Source: Chrysemys picta bellii
Lineage: Eukaryota; Chordata; Testudines; Emydidae
DNA: 64,000 nucleotides
Reading direction: 5' to 3'
Assembly (NCBI RefSeq): GCF_011386835.1
Contig: NC_088794.1
Coordinates: forward strand, 70,628,434-70,692,433
The number at the start of each line of letters is the position of its first letter. Position 1 is the stretch's first letter. The notes under the pieces were generated by a model, which saw nothing but the letters and a program-made list of their open reading frames with translations, was not told the DNA's origin and made no database searches. A program made the position numbers and the translations under genes. Positions 22,201 through 34,100 of the stretch are shown here, one piece after another.

Positions 22201-25200
22201 AGCCTTTATATTGTTTCTTTTAAAGTTGTGCAAACTATGGATAGGATCCCACATGGTACTCACTGCCCTCAACTCCTACTGAAGTCAGTAGGCCAATTCC
22301 TTAAGTCACTTGGTGAGAGTTTTGTCTGAGTTAGGACAGAAAAAAACTCAGCCCTTATTAATGAAGAGTTGAATGTAGTATATACAGTATGTTACAGGAT
22401 TGAGCCTATAACTCAATAATATGAATGATGTCACCAAGAAATCCCTGAAAGAAATTAAATCAATCTAAGATCTCTGACAAATTGCATTGTCTACTTGCTC
22501 CTTTATCACCACTTTGGAAACTTGAGTTCAGGAAGCATGGGAAACTCTCTGTAATTAAATGGATTGGTACACAGAAAGCATAAATTATGTGATATAAATT
22601 ATTACTTTTAGAACCCCCTAGGAGCCTTAATCATGGACCAGGACCTCATTATGCTAGGCACTGTACAAACACAAAACAAAGAGATTATACGTTCCTTTAT
22701 AGTTTACATATGTACACATCTAGGTTGCACTGGGGAGGGAACTTTAAGTAGAAACGGACTTGATACAATCTAGTCGGTCTCATACAAATATTTGCTAGTT
22801 GAGTGGTAGCAGGAAGTGAACTCTATAACATGTATTTTACCTTTGACTGTTAACAGCAGGATAGCAATTGTTGCACATAGAACTTTCCAAATGGCTTCAC
22901 AATGCCAAATAAATTAATCTCAGATTAGTCTTGACTACCTTTTGGAGTGTCAACATACAATACTGGTGTTATATTAGCTGTGAAAACAAGAGATATTTTC
23001 TCCCTAGACATTGTTATGTCACACCTTTCAAATTCTAGTGATCTTAGATAATGGGGTGATACTGTAATACTTTCTGATGTTAGTTGCCATTTTACACATT
23101 GATTTCCTTAGTAAAATTACTATATATTTTCAAAGTAGTTTCCTTGAAAATATCATTTGCACATCTTCAAGAAAACATCCCCCTAACATACTCTAAATCA
23201 GTACCTACTTAGAATAGTAAATTACACAAGAGTAAAGGGAACAAAGACTCCACAAGAAAGTCATGCTTCTGTTATATTATTTCTATTCATTCTTTAAATT
23301 AGGGATTTGGAACTCTCAGCCTAACTGTTCCTATGGATTTGCCAGGTCTTTAACCATTCCTAAATGCCCATGGAAGCTATATTACAAAGAAGCATTGTTC
23401 CTACTAAAACACACATTTTAATTAAAATGGCCCCCATTGCAGTCAATATAGCAACACTTGCAGATGAAAGATATCAACATATAAGCTCATGTGTGATCTG
23501 TTATGCCTGCTTTCAAAATGATCAGGAGACTTTCTGTAAAGTCCTTCTCAAAAACAGCCTGCATTTGTCGGAATAAAAATGTATTTTTATATATATATGC
23601 TTTTTAGTCAGTCTGTTGTATGGGTCTGCGTCTACTCTGGCAAATTACTGTTTAATGCCAACATTGTAAAGGATGCTCCCAACATTATTAGAGGAGAGAC
23701 TACACCACAAAACTCTGCCTGCAGTTGTGGTCTGCCTGAGTCAAAGAGAACCCCTGAGAGACCTGATATTTTTCCTTTTCAAAAGTGTGCTTTCCTAAGC
23801 CTTCACCTGCCCCTACTTCAAATCCTTCCCCTCCGTGAACAAACAGCAGGGAGCGAGAGAGGCAGACTCCTGAAACTTTTCATTATTAAATCTTGCCTCA
23901 CATAAGCCTTTCCTGAGAGAACGGTTCTTAAATACTGCTACAGCGAACACAGGAAGCAAGGGCTACCCTGGAGGAGATTGGCGAAATAAGAACGATCCCC
24001 ATAGAGAATATTAAAAAGTCAATAAGTGAGGATTTTTTCCTGGGTGAGAAGCCCACACAAATAAGGGGGGGTTGATCTACTCGCCAGTTGCAGCTGCACA
24101 AAGACCTGGTAGCTTGATATTTTTATGCGATTGACCGTGGGTTTTACAAGGGCAGTTTTAATATGCCAATTTCACCTCTGATTTCAAGACTGCCAGCCGT
24201 TCCTATCCCAACCTTAATATTCGCTGAAGTACTATTTCCACTGTAAAGCCAGGGGAACCACCCATGTGTAAAGCCAATAATAAGCGAGTCTGAAATCCCC
24301 AGTGGCGGACCCCACAAAAAAAAAACCACCTCAGCCTAACCCCAAAGTGAAATCTAAGCAAAATTATTTTTCCTTGGGAGAAAGGAGTCGGCTGCTTTCA
24401 GCAGCCTATAGCAGGGGGAAATCCTCAGCAGGTGCATGCCCTGTCCGAGCGGATCTCACTAATCTCAAACACATGGGAACGGTTTTAAGTGAGGGAAATC
24501 TGAACACAGATATCGCTGCGTCCACATGTTTATTTCAGGCACGGCCTCGGAGGCACGTTTCCAGCAGCAGCAACTAATGATAATAGTCCAGCCTGCTGCC
24601 ACCTTAAACATGCAGCCGGTGTGGAAATAAGCCTGCTTTCCAACCGAACTGGGTGGAGTAGGAGCTGGACTGGCATGACCCGAAACGAGCTCTTTCCAAA
24701 GCAAAGGAAAGTTTCCGAGTTCTCTAAGCAGTCGCTGTAGCATGCAACCCAACCCTTCCCAGGGCACTGAGGAGCTGCGCCGAGGGCTCGGGTGTTGCTG
24801 GTGGCCCTGGTACAGCAAGGTACGTAGCACCGAAGAGTGTGCCACTTTCCCTTCCCAGATAATTGCATCCATGTGGCTGATTTTCCCGATACGATTGCAT
24901 GAAAACCCATCCACTCCTGAACATCGCTAGTCACACACATACAGCCCAGAGCATTAGCTAGCTCACAGCTGGAGGATGACCGTGATAATACTGATTATTT
25001 GCGATGCTATTCAATAATACGACCCGCTCTCCTATGCCTTCGCTGCGCTGTTCATCTCCCCACCGCACCCACTGGCCAAGCTGCAGGTGCCGATCGCCTT
25101 TGCACGGGGAGACAACCCAGCCCTTTACTAACAATCATCCGCCCAGACGCGAGCTGCTCCTTTGCAAAGATACACTTGGCAGCTCTGCCCCTAGCCTCCT

Positions 25201-25226
25201 CCGGCGAGTGGGTCACCCACTCTTAC
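19254..25226 (-). other. NELL1: NELL1 intron 1
   Basis: Inferred from exons 1 and 2. No further exon was recognised. It contains a 22-bp A-tract at 21245-21266, a SINE-like fragment near 22610-22690 (the 'gctaggcactgtacaaacac' motif of an old repeat), palindromic 'cccgatccagtgc' repeat DNA near 21484-21670, and the CpG-rich 5' end (about 24400-25226). The remainder is unremarkable AT-rich DNA. Confidence 0.75.
21245..21266 (+). repeat. A22 mononucleotide tract
   Basis: An uninterrupted run of 22 A in NELL1 intron 1. Confidence 0.9.
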
Positions 25227-25275
25227 CTGCTCTCGCAGAGGCTACGCAAGCCCAAAGGACTAGAATTAAATCCAT
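25227..25275 (-). CDS. NELL1: NELL1 coding exon 1: start codon and signal peptide
   Basis: First coding exon of NELL1, a secreted, heparin-binding glycoprotein with a thrombospondin-like N-terminal domain, VWC domains and EGF repeats that promotes bone formation and binds Robo3. On the minus strand ATG is at 25275-25273 and the exon ends at a GT donor (25226-25225). It gives 16 codons, MDLILVLWACVASARA, plus one base that starts a Val codon finished in exon 2. This is a signal peptide: a short hydrophobic core, then small residues suited to cleavage after Ala16. The human protein as I recall begins MPMDLILVVW, so this start matches the second human Met; the codons just upstream here read Pro-Ala-Gln with no in-frame ATG. 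The exon was found by splice site and homology because it is far too short for ORF calling. Confidence 0.9.
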
Positions 25276-25830
25276 CTGTGCTGGCCCCGCTGCGTGCCCC
25301 GCGCAGAGCCCGGAGAGGCAGGCAAGGGAATCCCGCTTTCAGTTTCTTTTCAGCAGAACCCCAAACTTGAAGAGCTTGTTTTGGCAGGCTTGGGAGAGAG
25401 AGCAGCAGCTCCACCAGCGGCCAGTATTGCTACCCAGGAACAGCCCATGTGCCTCGCTCAGGGATGCTGCCCAAGTCACCCAGCCCCTTCCTTGGGGGCT
25501 GGGCGGCACAAGCCCCACCTCCCATGGCATCTCGGGTCAGCGTCATTCTGCCTGATGCCCCCGCTCCACTCAGGTTCGTTTGCCTGCAGTTAGCAGAGAC
25601 AGCCTGGAGACTCCTGTGCTCGTCGGATCCCCCTCTCAGAGCCTATTGGATCAGCCCCCCCCCGCCCCCAAAGGAGAAGCTGAGATCGAGAAAGGCAGAG
25701 GCATTGCTGGAAGAACGGTACAAGTGAGCAGGGGCGAGTATCCAAAAAGGGTTTTTTTTGCCGAGATCTGCCTTGATCCCTGTTCCGTGGAATGACCCTC
25801 ACTCGTACACCGCGCACTGTGCGCTCACGG
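25276..25830 (-). promoter_or_regulatory. NELL1: NELL1 5' UTR and proximal promoter region
   Basis: GC-rich, CpG-containing DNA immediately upstream of the NELL1 start codon (minus strand). It includes a C-run with a CCGCCCC-like GC box around 25657-25675 and a minus-strand CCAAT at 25647-25656. No clear TATA box at a fixed distance was seen. CpG richness extends downstream into intron 1 to about 24400, and several overlapping open frames there on both strands look like chance ORFs of high-GC sequence. The transcription start cannot be placed from sequence alone. Confidence 0.5.
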
Positions 25831-27889
25831 GGCTACAATAAGCCAAAACTACAATAGAGGTGCCTGCCAAGCACTTTGATGCTAGAGAAATCAGAGGCGA
25901 TGTGATCATATTCTATATATAATCAACTGCAATTGTCCATTCCCCGCATTGTTAAAGACATATCTCCTCCCTTCCCCCCCCCCATTCCAATTGCCCCTAT
26001 GTTAGGGGGACGTAACGAAGAGGGATAATCTTGGGAGTGTAATCAATAGATAATGGGCATGAGTGTTTTGTCACGCATAGATGGTGAACGCTGGGACTGT
26101 CTCTTAGTCTGTGGCCCCATCCTACAAGCGCACAGATGTTTAACTTTATAATGATGAGTAGTCTAGCTGAAATGAAGTGGATTATTCGCTATAGTGAAAG
26201 CTCAGCACCTGTTTTCAGCATCAGGTCTAAGTTTGTAAAGAGCACGATACAAAGAAGTCTCTGTAGGTGATCTTGGAAAGCAAATCATCTTCAAACTTGA
26301 ACCATCCATGTAATCTCACTCACTGTATCCAGAAGGAAATGGTATAAAATAGAATGTCAGAACCCATTTACACCATGGCATTCCTTGCAACCTCAGGACC
26401 CATCAGGCAGCTCCCCGGAGCATCCAGCATTGGGTGTGGGTTTACTCTCCTCCTCTGTCCCTCACACACATTTCCTTATGGCTAACATCCCAAGATTGAC
26501 AGAAAAGGTGCCCTTTTGCCTTCTGCTGAGAAAAGTCTTGGTGTGGGAAGCAGCACTAGTGTGTGGGGAGGAGGGGTTGTTATAACCTCTATCTGCTGCA
26601 TGCCTGTTAATCATTTTCTTTAAAATGTCTTTTAGCGTTGACCCTGATTCTGGGCTTTGTACACTGATTAAAACAAAAATATTTCATGCAAAATTAAGAG
26701 CCATCACATGCACTGACGTTCGCCTCTCTAACTGCCCCTCCTGATGACAGGAATCCCAGAGTGTTTAGATCCACATTTGTCTCTGACATTCACCAACCTG
26801 CTGTTTGTCTTGCTATTGTAAATTATTTATATGGGAAATGTAGAATCATAAAAGAGAGGTGACAGAATATGTTGTTCAGCCTAAAAAATTAAATTCCACA
26901 TAGGTGAAAGCTTTCTACACTGCTGTTTTTATTGTGTCCCTCCTTTCAAGTCTGACTTGCATTTAAACATTGGTAGGTTTTGAACAATACATTTACACAG
27001 GGTCAGAGCCTAAGGTACACCTAACTATCCCTCATTCACAGAAAATTTACCATTAGTTGATACAAATAATTTACATCAGAAATGTTATTTCTGCTAAATG
27101 TAGGATCTGTTCATTTATGTCTTAGTGATGAAAGAAAGGGGACTTGGAAATCTTCTGCTGGCTTCCTGCATCTCCTTAGTCAAGTCACTTAATTGTTCTA
27201 TCTCAGTCTTCCAATCTGTAAAATGGGGATACAACCTCCCTTTGAAAAGCTTTTGACAGCATGTTCAATAAGACACTATACAGTACAACTGCAAACAATT
27301 TTTTGTCTGCATCTCCCCCATATCCTGTCAAAAAATATATAACACCATATGAATGAAGGTTACCTAATAGAGTTTCACTGATAAAACATGGCTTAACATT
27401 CTGACAGAAAACTTAAGAATCAGATCTTGCTCCTATTGAAGTCAAGGGGAACAGGATCAGACACTAAGAAATAAGGTGATTTCTATTCCTGGAGAATACA
27501 AAGCCATACTAATTCTCCTTCCACCTCCCAGAATATTTTATTCTAGTTTTGTTAGCATTCAATTTAAGTCACTATTTCCTTTGTAAAACCAGAGGATTTT
27601 TTTCCATGTAATGGGCAGTGTCTTTTCAGCTGGAAGCTCGGTATAAGTCATGTTCACATAGAAAACAGTTTTGTCCAGAATTTTAATTTTTAAATTCCAT
27701 TCAGCTGTTTAAGCCACAAAGACACCAAGAAAAATATATATGCTGCATTCATGTACCTTTATTTTGGTGATCAATGGGGTAAGTCAAAAGTCTAACAAGG
27801 TTGATTTGTTTTAGCCTTTGTATTATGGGGCAGTTTCATTCTCTAGTGCATTACCTGAGCCATATTATAACTTGTGCTTTGATCTTTTA
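25831..27889. other. Intergenic DNA upstream of NELL1
   Basis: No gene recognised. It holds a C-run around 25972-25983 and a MIR fragment (plus) at about 27165-27260 ('agtcaagtcacttaattgtt', 'caatctgtaaaatggggata'). The rest is ordinary AT-rich sequence where NELL1 distal regulatory elements could lie. Confidence 0.5.
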
Positions 27890-30170
27890 ACAAATAGGGA
27901 GGAACTCATCGAGAATTTGAAAGTAGAAGGCAGCTTGGGTGAAAGTGATCGTGAAATCATAGTTTGAAATTCTAAGGAAGGGTAGAAGGGAGTAAAGCAA
28001 AATAGAGACAATGGATTTCAGGAAGGCGGATTTTGGTAAGCTCAGAGAGCTGATAGGTAAGGTCCCATGGTAATCAAGACTGAGGGGAAAAACGACTGAG
28101 GAGAGTTGGCAGTTTTTCAAAGGGGCACTATTAAGGGCCCGAAAGCAAGCTCTTCCGCTGGTTAGGAAAGATAGAAAATGTGGCAAAAGACCACCTTGGC
28201 TTAACCACGAGATCTTGCATGATCTAAAAAATAAAAAGGAGTCATATAAAAAATGGAAACAAGGACAGATTACAAAGGATGAATATAGGCAAACAACACA
28301 GGAATGGAGGGGCAAGATTAGAAAGGCAAAGGCACAAAATGAGCTCAAACTAGCTATGTGAATAAAGGGAAATAAGAAGACTTTTTATCAATACTTTAGA
28401 AGCAAGAGGAAGACCAAAGACAGGGTAAGCCCACTGCTCAGTGAAGAGGGAGAAACAGTAACAGGAAACTTGGAAATGGCAGAGATGCTTAATGACTTCT
28501 TTGTTTCGGTCTTCACCGAGAAGTCTGAAGGAATGCCTAACCTAGTGAATGCTAATGGGAAGGGGGTAGGTTTAGCAGATAAAATAAAAAAAGAACAAGT
28601 TAAAAATAACTTAGAAAAGTTAGATGCCTGCAAGTCACCAGGGCCTGATGAAATGCATCCTAGAATACTCAAGGAGCTAATAGAGGAGGTATCTGAGCCT
28701 CTAGTTATCATCTTTGGAAAATCATGGGAGACGGGAGAGATTCCAGAAGACTGGAAAAGGGCAAATATAGTGCCCATCTATAAAAAGGAAAATAAAAACA
28801 ACCCAGGAAACGACAGACCTGTTAGTTTAACTTCTGTGCCAGGGAAGATAATGGAGCAAGTAATTAAGGAAATCATCTGCAAACACTTGGAAGGTGGTAA
28901 GGTGATCAGGAATAGCCAGCATGTATTTGTAAAGAACAAATCGTGTCAAACCAATCTGATAGCTTTCTTTGATAGGATAACAAGCCTTGTGGATAAGTGA
29001 GAAGCTGTGGATGTGGTATACCTAGACTTTAGTAAGACATTTGATACGGTCTTGCATGATATTCTTATCGATAAACTAGGCAAATACAATTTAGATGGGG
29101 CTACTATAAGGTGGGTGCATAAATGGCTGGATAACCATACTCAGAGAGTTGTTATTAATGGTTCCCAATCCTGCTGGAAAGGCATAACAAGTGGGGTTCC
29201 GCAGGGGTCTGTTTTGGGACCGGCTCTGTTCAATATCTTCATTAACGACTTAGATATTGGCATAGAAAGTACGCTTATTAAGTTTGCAGATGATACCAAA
29301 CTGGGAGGGATTGCAACTGCTTTGGAGGACAAGGTCATAATTCAAAATGATCAAGACAAATTGGAGAAATGGTCTGAGGTAAACAGGATGAAGTTTAACA
29401 AAGACAAATGCAAAGTGCTCCACTTAGGAAGGAACAATCAGTTTCACACATACAGAATTGGAAGAGACTGTCTAGGAAGGAGTACGGCAGAAAGAGATCT
29501 AGGGGTTATAGTTGACCATAAGCTAAATATGAGTCAACAGTGTGATGCTGTTGCAAAAAAAGCAAACGTGATTCTGGGATGCATTAACAGGCGTGTTGTG
29601 AGCAAGACACGAGAAGTCATTCTTCCGCTCTACTCTGTGCTTGTTAGGCCTCAACTGGAATATTGTGTCCAGTTCTGGACACCGCATTTCAAGAAAGATG
29701 TGGAGAAATTGGAAAGGTCCAGAGAAGAGCAACAAGAATTATTAAAGGTCTTGAGAACATGGCCTATGAAGGAAGGCTGAAAGAATTGGGTTTGTTTAGT
29801 TTGGAAAAGAGAAGACTGAGAGGGGACATGATAGCAGTTTTCAGGTATCTAAAAGGATGTCATAAGGAGGAGGGAGAAAACTTGTTCACCTTAGACTCTA
29901 AGGATAGAACAAGAAGCAATGGGCTTAAACTGCAGCAAGGGAGATTTAGGTTGGACATTAGGAAAAAGTTCCTAACTGTCAGGGTGGTTAAACACTGGAA
30001 TAAACTGCCTAGGGAGGTTGTGGAATCTCCATCTCTGGAGATATTTAAGAGTAGGTTAGATAAATGTCTATCAGGGATGGTCTAGACAGTATTTGGTTCT
30101 GCCGTGAGGGCAGGGGACTGGACTCGATGACCTCTCGAGATCCCTTCCAGTCCTAGAATCTATGAATCTT
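27890..30170 (+). mobile_element. CR1 LINE, 5'-truncated and decayed
   Basis: It starts at the C-terminal end of the endonuclease (TNREEL... GESDRE) and runs through reverse transcriptase to a 3' tail 'gactggactcgatgacctct' and a 'tctatgaatct' end. It is clearly diverged from the copy at 9670-12304, so it is an older or different CR1 subfamily. Confidence 0.9.
28470..30085 (+). pseudogene. CR1 reverse transcriptase remnant
   Basis: Three open pieces: 28470-29000 and 29007-29780 are in the same frame, separated by an in-frame TGA at 28998-29000; 29663-30085 is in another frame and carries the C-terminus, implying a one-base loss near 29725 ('ggaaaggtccagag'). Motifs: [57 protein letters not shown]. 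Upstream of 28470 the endonuclease-RT linker contains further stops, such as TGA at 28360-28362. It is non-functional. Confidence 0.88.
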
Positions 30171-30331
30171 GGTAGATCTCAGAAACTAAGGTCTGGTTTA
30201 TCTACACACACAATTGCACTGGGTTTAACTGAATGTGTGTATTTAAGATGCTTTAGTCTTTATATTATCCCATAGTTAAACCAGTGTAAATCCCTGAGTT
30301 TCTTTAATCAGTTTAAACTTGACATATCAAC

Positions 30332-30430
30332 AGGGCTTTGGAGCAGAGCCCGGAGCTGGAGCGTGGACCAGTAGGTTTTTGCCCGGAGCTGGAGCGGAGC
30401 AATTCAAAAATTTGATTGCGCCAAATCCCT
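30332..30430. repeat. Fragment of a GGAGC-rich DNA repeat
   Basis: 'cagggctttggagcagagcc' followed by two 'cccggagctggagcg' words and 'attcaaaaatttgattgcg'. It resembles the end of a known reptile non-autonomous element of hAT style (CAGGG start), but the right terminus is not evident. Confidence 0.4.
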
Positions 30431-30574
30431 GCATATCAATTTATCTTAAATTGATTCCTTGCCAGTTTAAGTTAAGGCTTAAACATAGATGTAAGAGGAT
30501 GCACACAAGAGTTTCCAGTGGCTTATCTAAATCAGTTTAAAAGCATACTTTAGTTATAATTGCACCAGGTTGTT

Positions 30575-30700
30575 TGTAGAAAAGTTCTAAGCAATGTTGG
30601 GCTAGGTCATTATTGGGATGGGAAACCTCCAAGGAATACCTAGGTACTACAAGAAATGATGCAGGTGATTCTGTAGGTGGGATTCTAACCAGGATGAGTT
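30575..30700 (+). repeat. 5S rRNA-derived SINE
   Basis: 'gttctaagcaatgttgggct' then 'tattgggatgggaaacctcc' and 'aaggaatacctaggtactac' match the 3' half of vertebrate 5S rRNA (AAGCTAAGCAGGGTCGGGCC, TTGGATGGGAGACC, GGGAATACCGGGTGCTG). It is too diverged to be a 5S gene. This is the head of a 5S-derived SINE (SINE3/AmnSINE-like) or a 5S pseudogene; the downstream part to about 30780 may be its body. Confidence 0.7.
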
Positions 30701-30961
30701 CTAGGGACATGGGTAACTGTGCAGTTACACATATGGAAGCTCTTTGGTAGATAACACACTGGGGCATGAAATAGTAGCATGGAAGCATAATTTGTTCATT
30801 TGTGTAGGAATGAGATAGAAGAGGTAGAGATAGGGATTAGAGAAAATGGCACGTCCTAGAGATCATTCTCACACTTCCTCTAACATTATATGATTGGCAC
30901 CAAGTCTTCTCTCTTGAGTAGGTCAGAACTTCATAGTAATCTGGGTGGAAAAACTCAGGTC

Positions 30962-31020
30962 TGAATCAGGCAGAGCAGGGAATTGAACCTACGTCTTCCT
31001 CATCCCAGACTACTACCCAG
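30962..31020 (-). repeat. MIR fragment (antisense)
   Basis: 'ggcagagcagggaattgaac' and 'ctacgtcttcctcatccc' read as the reverse of the MIR B-box region (CTGGGTTCGAATCCTGGCTC-like). Confidence 0.55.
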
Positions 31021-31028
31021 ACAGACAG

Positions 31029-31063
<35 letters not shown>
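31021..31063. repeat. (AC)n/(AT)n microsatellite
   Basis: 'acagacagac' then about 13 AC units and a short AT run. Followed by a C13 tract at 31132-31144. Confidence 0.95.
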
Positions 31064-31144
31064 AAGCCCAGGTTTCAATCCCAGAAGAGACTGACTGAAT
31101 TCCATTTTTGCAAAAACATTTGAAAGTAATTCCCCCCCCCCCCC

Positions 31145-34100
31145 AATAAAGAATAAAAACAAATTTCAAAACCTCCAAAGTTACTGCAAAATGGGACTGC
31201 CATCCTCCAGTCAGCTCTACTTTTCCCTAAGTCAGTTCTAAACTAACACCCCAGAATGGTTACAAGGAGCAATGTAAGTTGCTGAAGGGTATGGGTTCAG
31301 ATGAAATTTAGACATTTAAATCCTGAACATTTGTAGCAATGAACAATCTGACGGCACTTTTTGCAAGAGTAAGATGTTTGTGGCATTTCAGAAGATTTGT
31401 GTTTCCTTTATACTACCTCAGAGGGCTTAAGGCAATTTGGGTTCTTTGGATGAAAGGTGCTTAAACGTGCAAAGAATTATCCGTGTAAAAAAATTATTAA
31501 AATAGTTCATTATAATCACTGTTATCTGAAAAATGTGCTGGCAGTGTTGCCAGCTAAACTACATGCATGTAGCATCCAAGATAGAACACAAGCCCTCTTT
31601 CACTTGAGATCATGGAAAATCTGTTAGTTGCAGCAGTAGGAGGATATATATGCTTTGCAAGCTGCAGCGACAAAAGTGAATCACCACCACAATCATATAA
31701 GCAAATATGACATGGCATCCAGTAGAGGGCACTGGTAAACCAAACACTTCGCTATAATTCATTGGAGGGCAAATATAGCTCTTAGCATATAGGTCCTGCG
31801 GTCTAACAGACATGATGGACCACAACAGCTTCATTATCACTTCAACAGGTTAAGAGACTCCACACTAAGATTTACATAATAGACCATAATAGATCAGTAA
31901 AAGCCCTTACAATCTAGATTACCAAGTAAACAAACAGTTTACTAAAATACTGTCCTATACCAAAATGTTTTCAAAAAGTCTAAATACATAGATTATGTTC
32001 AAGATACTTGTAAGGCCTAAAATTAGACCTTACAGCTTTGTTTTTGTCCATGGGCATATACATGTAGGTGGCACATATGTGTCCCTGTGCATGTGGCATT
32101 GGCCTAGCCAGTCATCTTCATTCTCAGGAGCCAGCAAGCGGAGGAATTTCACAGATGTGAGAGACACCTGTACTCAGCACTCCGAGTTTATCGTTGGTGA
32201 TTCACCTTGCAGTAATGTTATATTTTAACCTTGTTTTCAAGAGCAGATAGACTCCTAGGATCAGAAGGGCTGGTTTTGGTCTAAATTCTGGCCATGGGAA
32301 CTTTAACAGGACCCCTGCTTACCAGATTGTACTGGTTCCCATTTAAATGTATGCGTCCACTGCAATTTCAATACAGGATGAGGACATTTTATGAAAATTT
32401 CTGTAATATACATAGCTTCAAAGATCACAAATAAATTCACCTAAAAATCCATGTAAACAAATCTAAAGTAGGGAACATTATGTCCGCTAAACTCAGAAAA
32501 GTTAATGCTGGAAGGGAATGGTGAGGGCAGAAAACTAGCAGTCATCTACTTCCAAAACACTGGTTCTATTATTGGGACTAACATTGACTCATAACATGTG
32601 ACTTTGGGGAAAATCACAAACTCTGTGCCTCAGTTTCCCCATCTGTAAATGGAGATGATACTTGCCTGCCTCTCAGGAGGGTTGCAATGCTTCATGATAA
32701 TGCAGAGCTCGGAGATGAAATGCATGTTATAAATAGAGTATCATTATACTATTTCATCATCCGTTCCAATTTTGTCTTTCCCACAACAGTGTAGTTTACA
32801 GACAGAAACTATATGCTTTGTTCTATCTTTTGGGAGCTGGTCCTGGGAATTGCTGAAAAACTCCCAAGCACTCAGGAATTCTCAGGATTGGGCCCTTGAC
32901 ATGTATCGCATTCACAACCTTAACATAATGCAAATGTATGTTTTGGTTTTATTTCATTAGCGTTTGTGTCTCAGTCTCATGCAACAGTATAGTGATTAGA
33001 TGTCTAATTGCAACTTTGTATTTGGGGATGGCTTGTCAAAAGCATTTTTTTCCCCACGGTTAGTGAAAATGGTTGGATGGGTATCATTTTAATAGCACAG
33101 TGCCGGTAAATGGGAGTCCATTACAGTATGTTTATTACTATATGTTTCTACCTTTACATTGCAATTACCGGACTGGAAAAGCTCAGGTTTACATTTTAAA
33201 AGGAAAGACACAAATGGTGTAAAAAGCCAGCATGGAGTTTCTACTTCTATAACTAAACTCTACTCTCTCTTTTCCTCTCCATCTCTCAGTATCAATCTCT
33301 TTTCACCCTCCGGTTTTTGTGGTTCAAAAATCTTTGGCATGATTAATTTGATACAATAAAAGGATATAAACAAATCCAGTTCGTCCTTAGACGAGTAATT
33401 AATTATTCAACAAGCTACAGAGTCTTTTAATAGTTAAGAATCTAACCATTTAATTGATATTTGTTTCTGCAGCTGTGCAATATCTCTCTTTCCCAGGAGA
33501 GCTGTTTTCAGTTGCTGCTCAAGGTTTCTAACAATCAAACGGATCAATTCTCCAGATACCTTAAGGCAGTGTGTTAAGTAAGAATGATGTCTGTGGTGGA
33601 CGGGGTTATTTTCAGTAGACATAACACTAACAATTTTTCTTTTAAACACTGGACATTTATTTAGTGTTTTTTAGAACCCATACATTATAGGATAAATTCT
33701 AATTTATAACATCAGAATATAATAGGCAAATATATAATACAATAAATTGCATTTGTACACATAAATACAAAATCTGAGGTAGGGCCTCAAGAATAATGAC
33801 TTCTTAAATGAATAATGTACAGCATATAATATGCGCTATAAGATATATATGATGCATCCTTTGTAACATAATATATTTTCTCCATGTATAGCTAATGAAA
33901 AAATACAATAACCTGATTAGGGTACATATCTTTATCCATAGGCAGCAGTACCCCCATAGAATGCCTGTAAGTATATGACATTACGCAAGTAATTAAGAAT
34001 TAACCTATGCAGTGATAGGTCCACAATAAAGTGCCAAAAAGACACAGGCACAGATCCTCAGCTGGTGTAAACTGTCACAACTCTATTGACTGCAATGGAG

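Noticed and set aside
24465..24940. Overlapping minus-strand frames of 149, 136 and 66 codons in the NELL1 5' region
   Set aside because: Several frames are open at once in CpG-rich DNA, no family is recognised, and they lie in NELL1 intron 1. Chance openness is the simpler reading.
30575..30700. Possible functional 5S rRNA gene
   Set aside because: Only the 3' half matches, with many substitutions. It cannot give a proper 5S fold or promoter.
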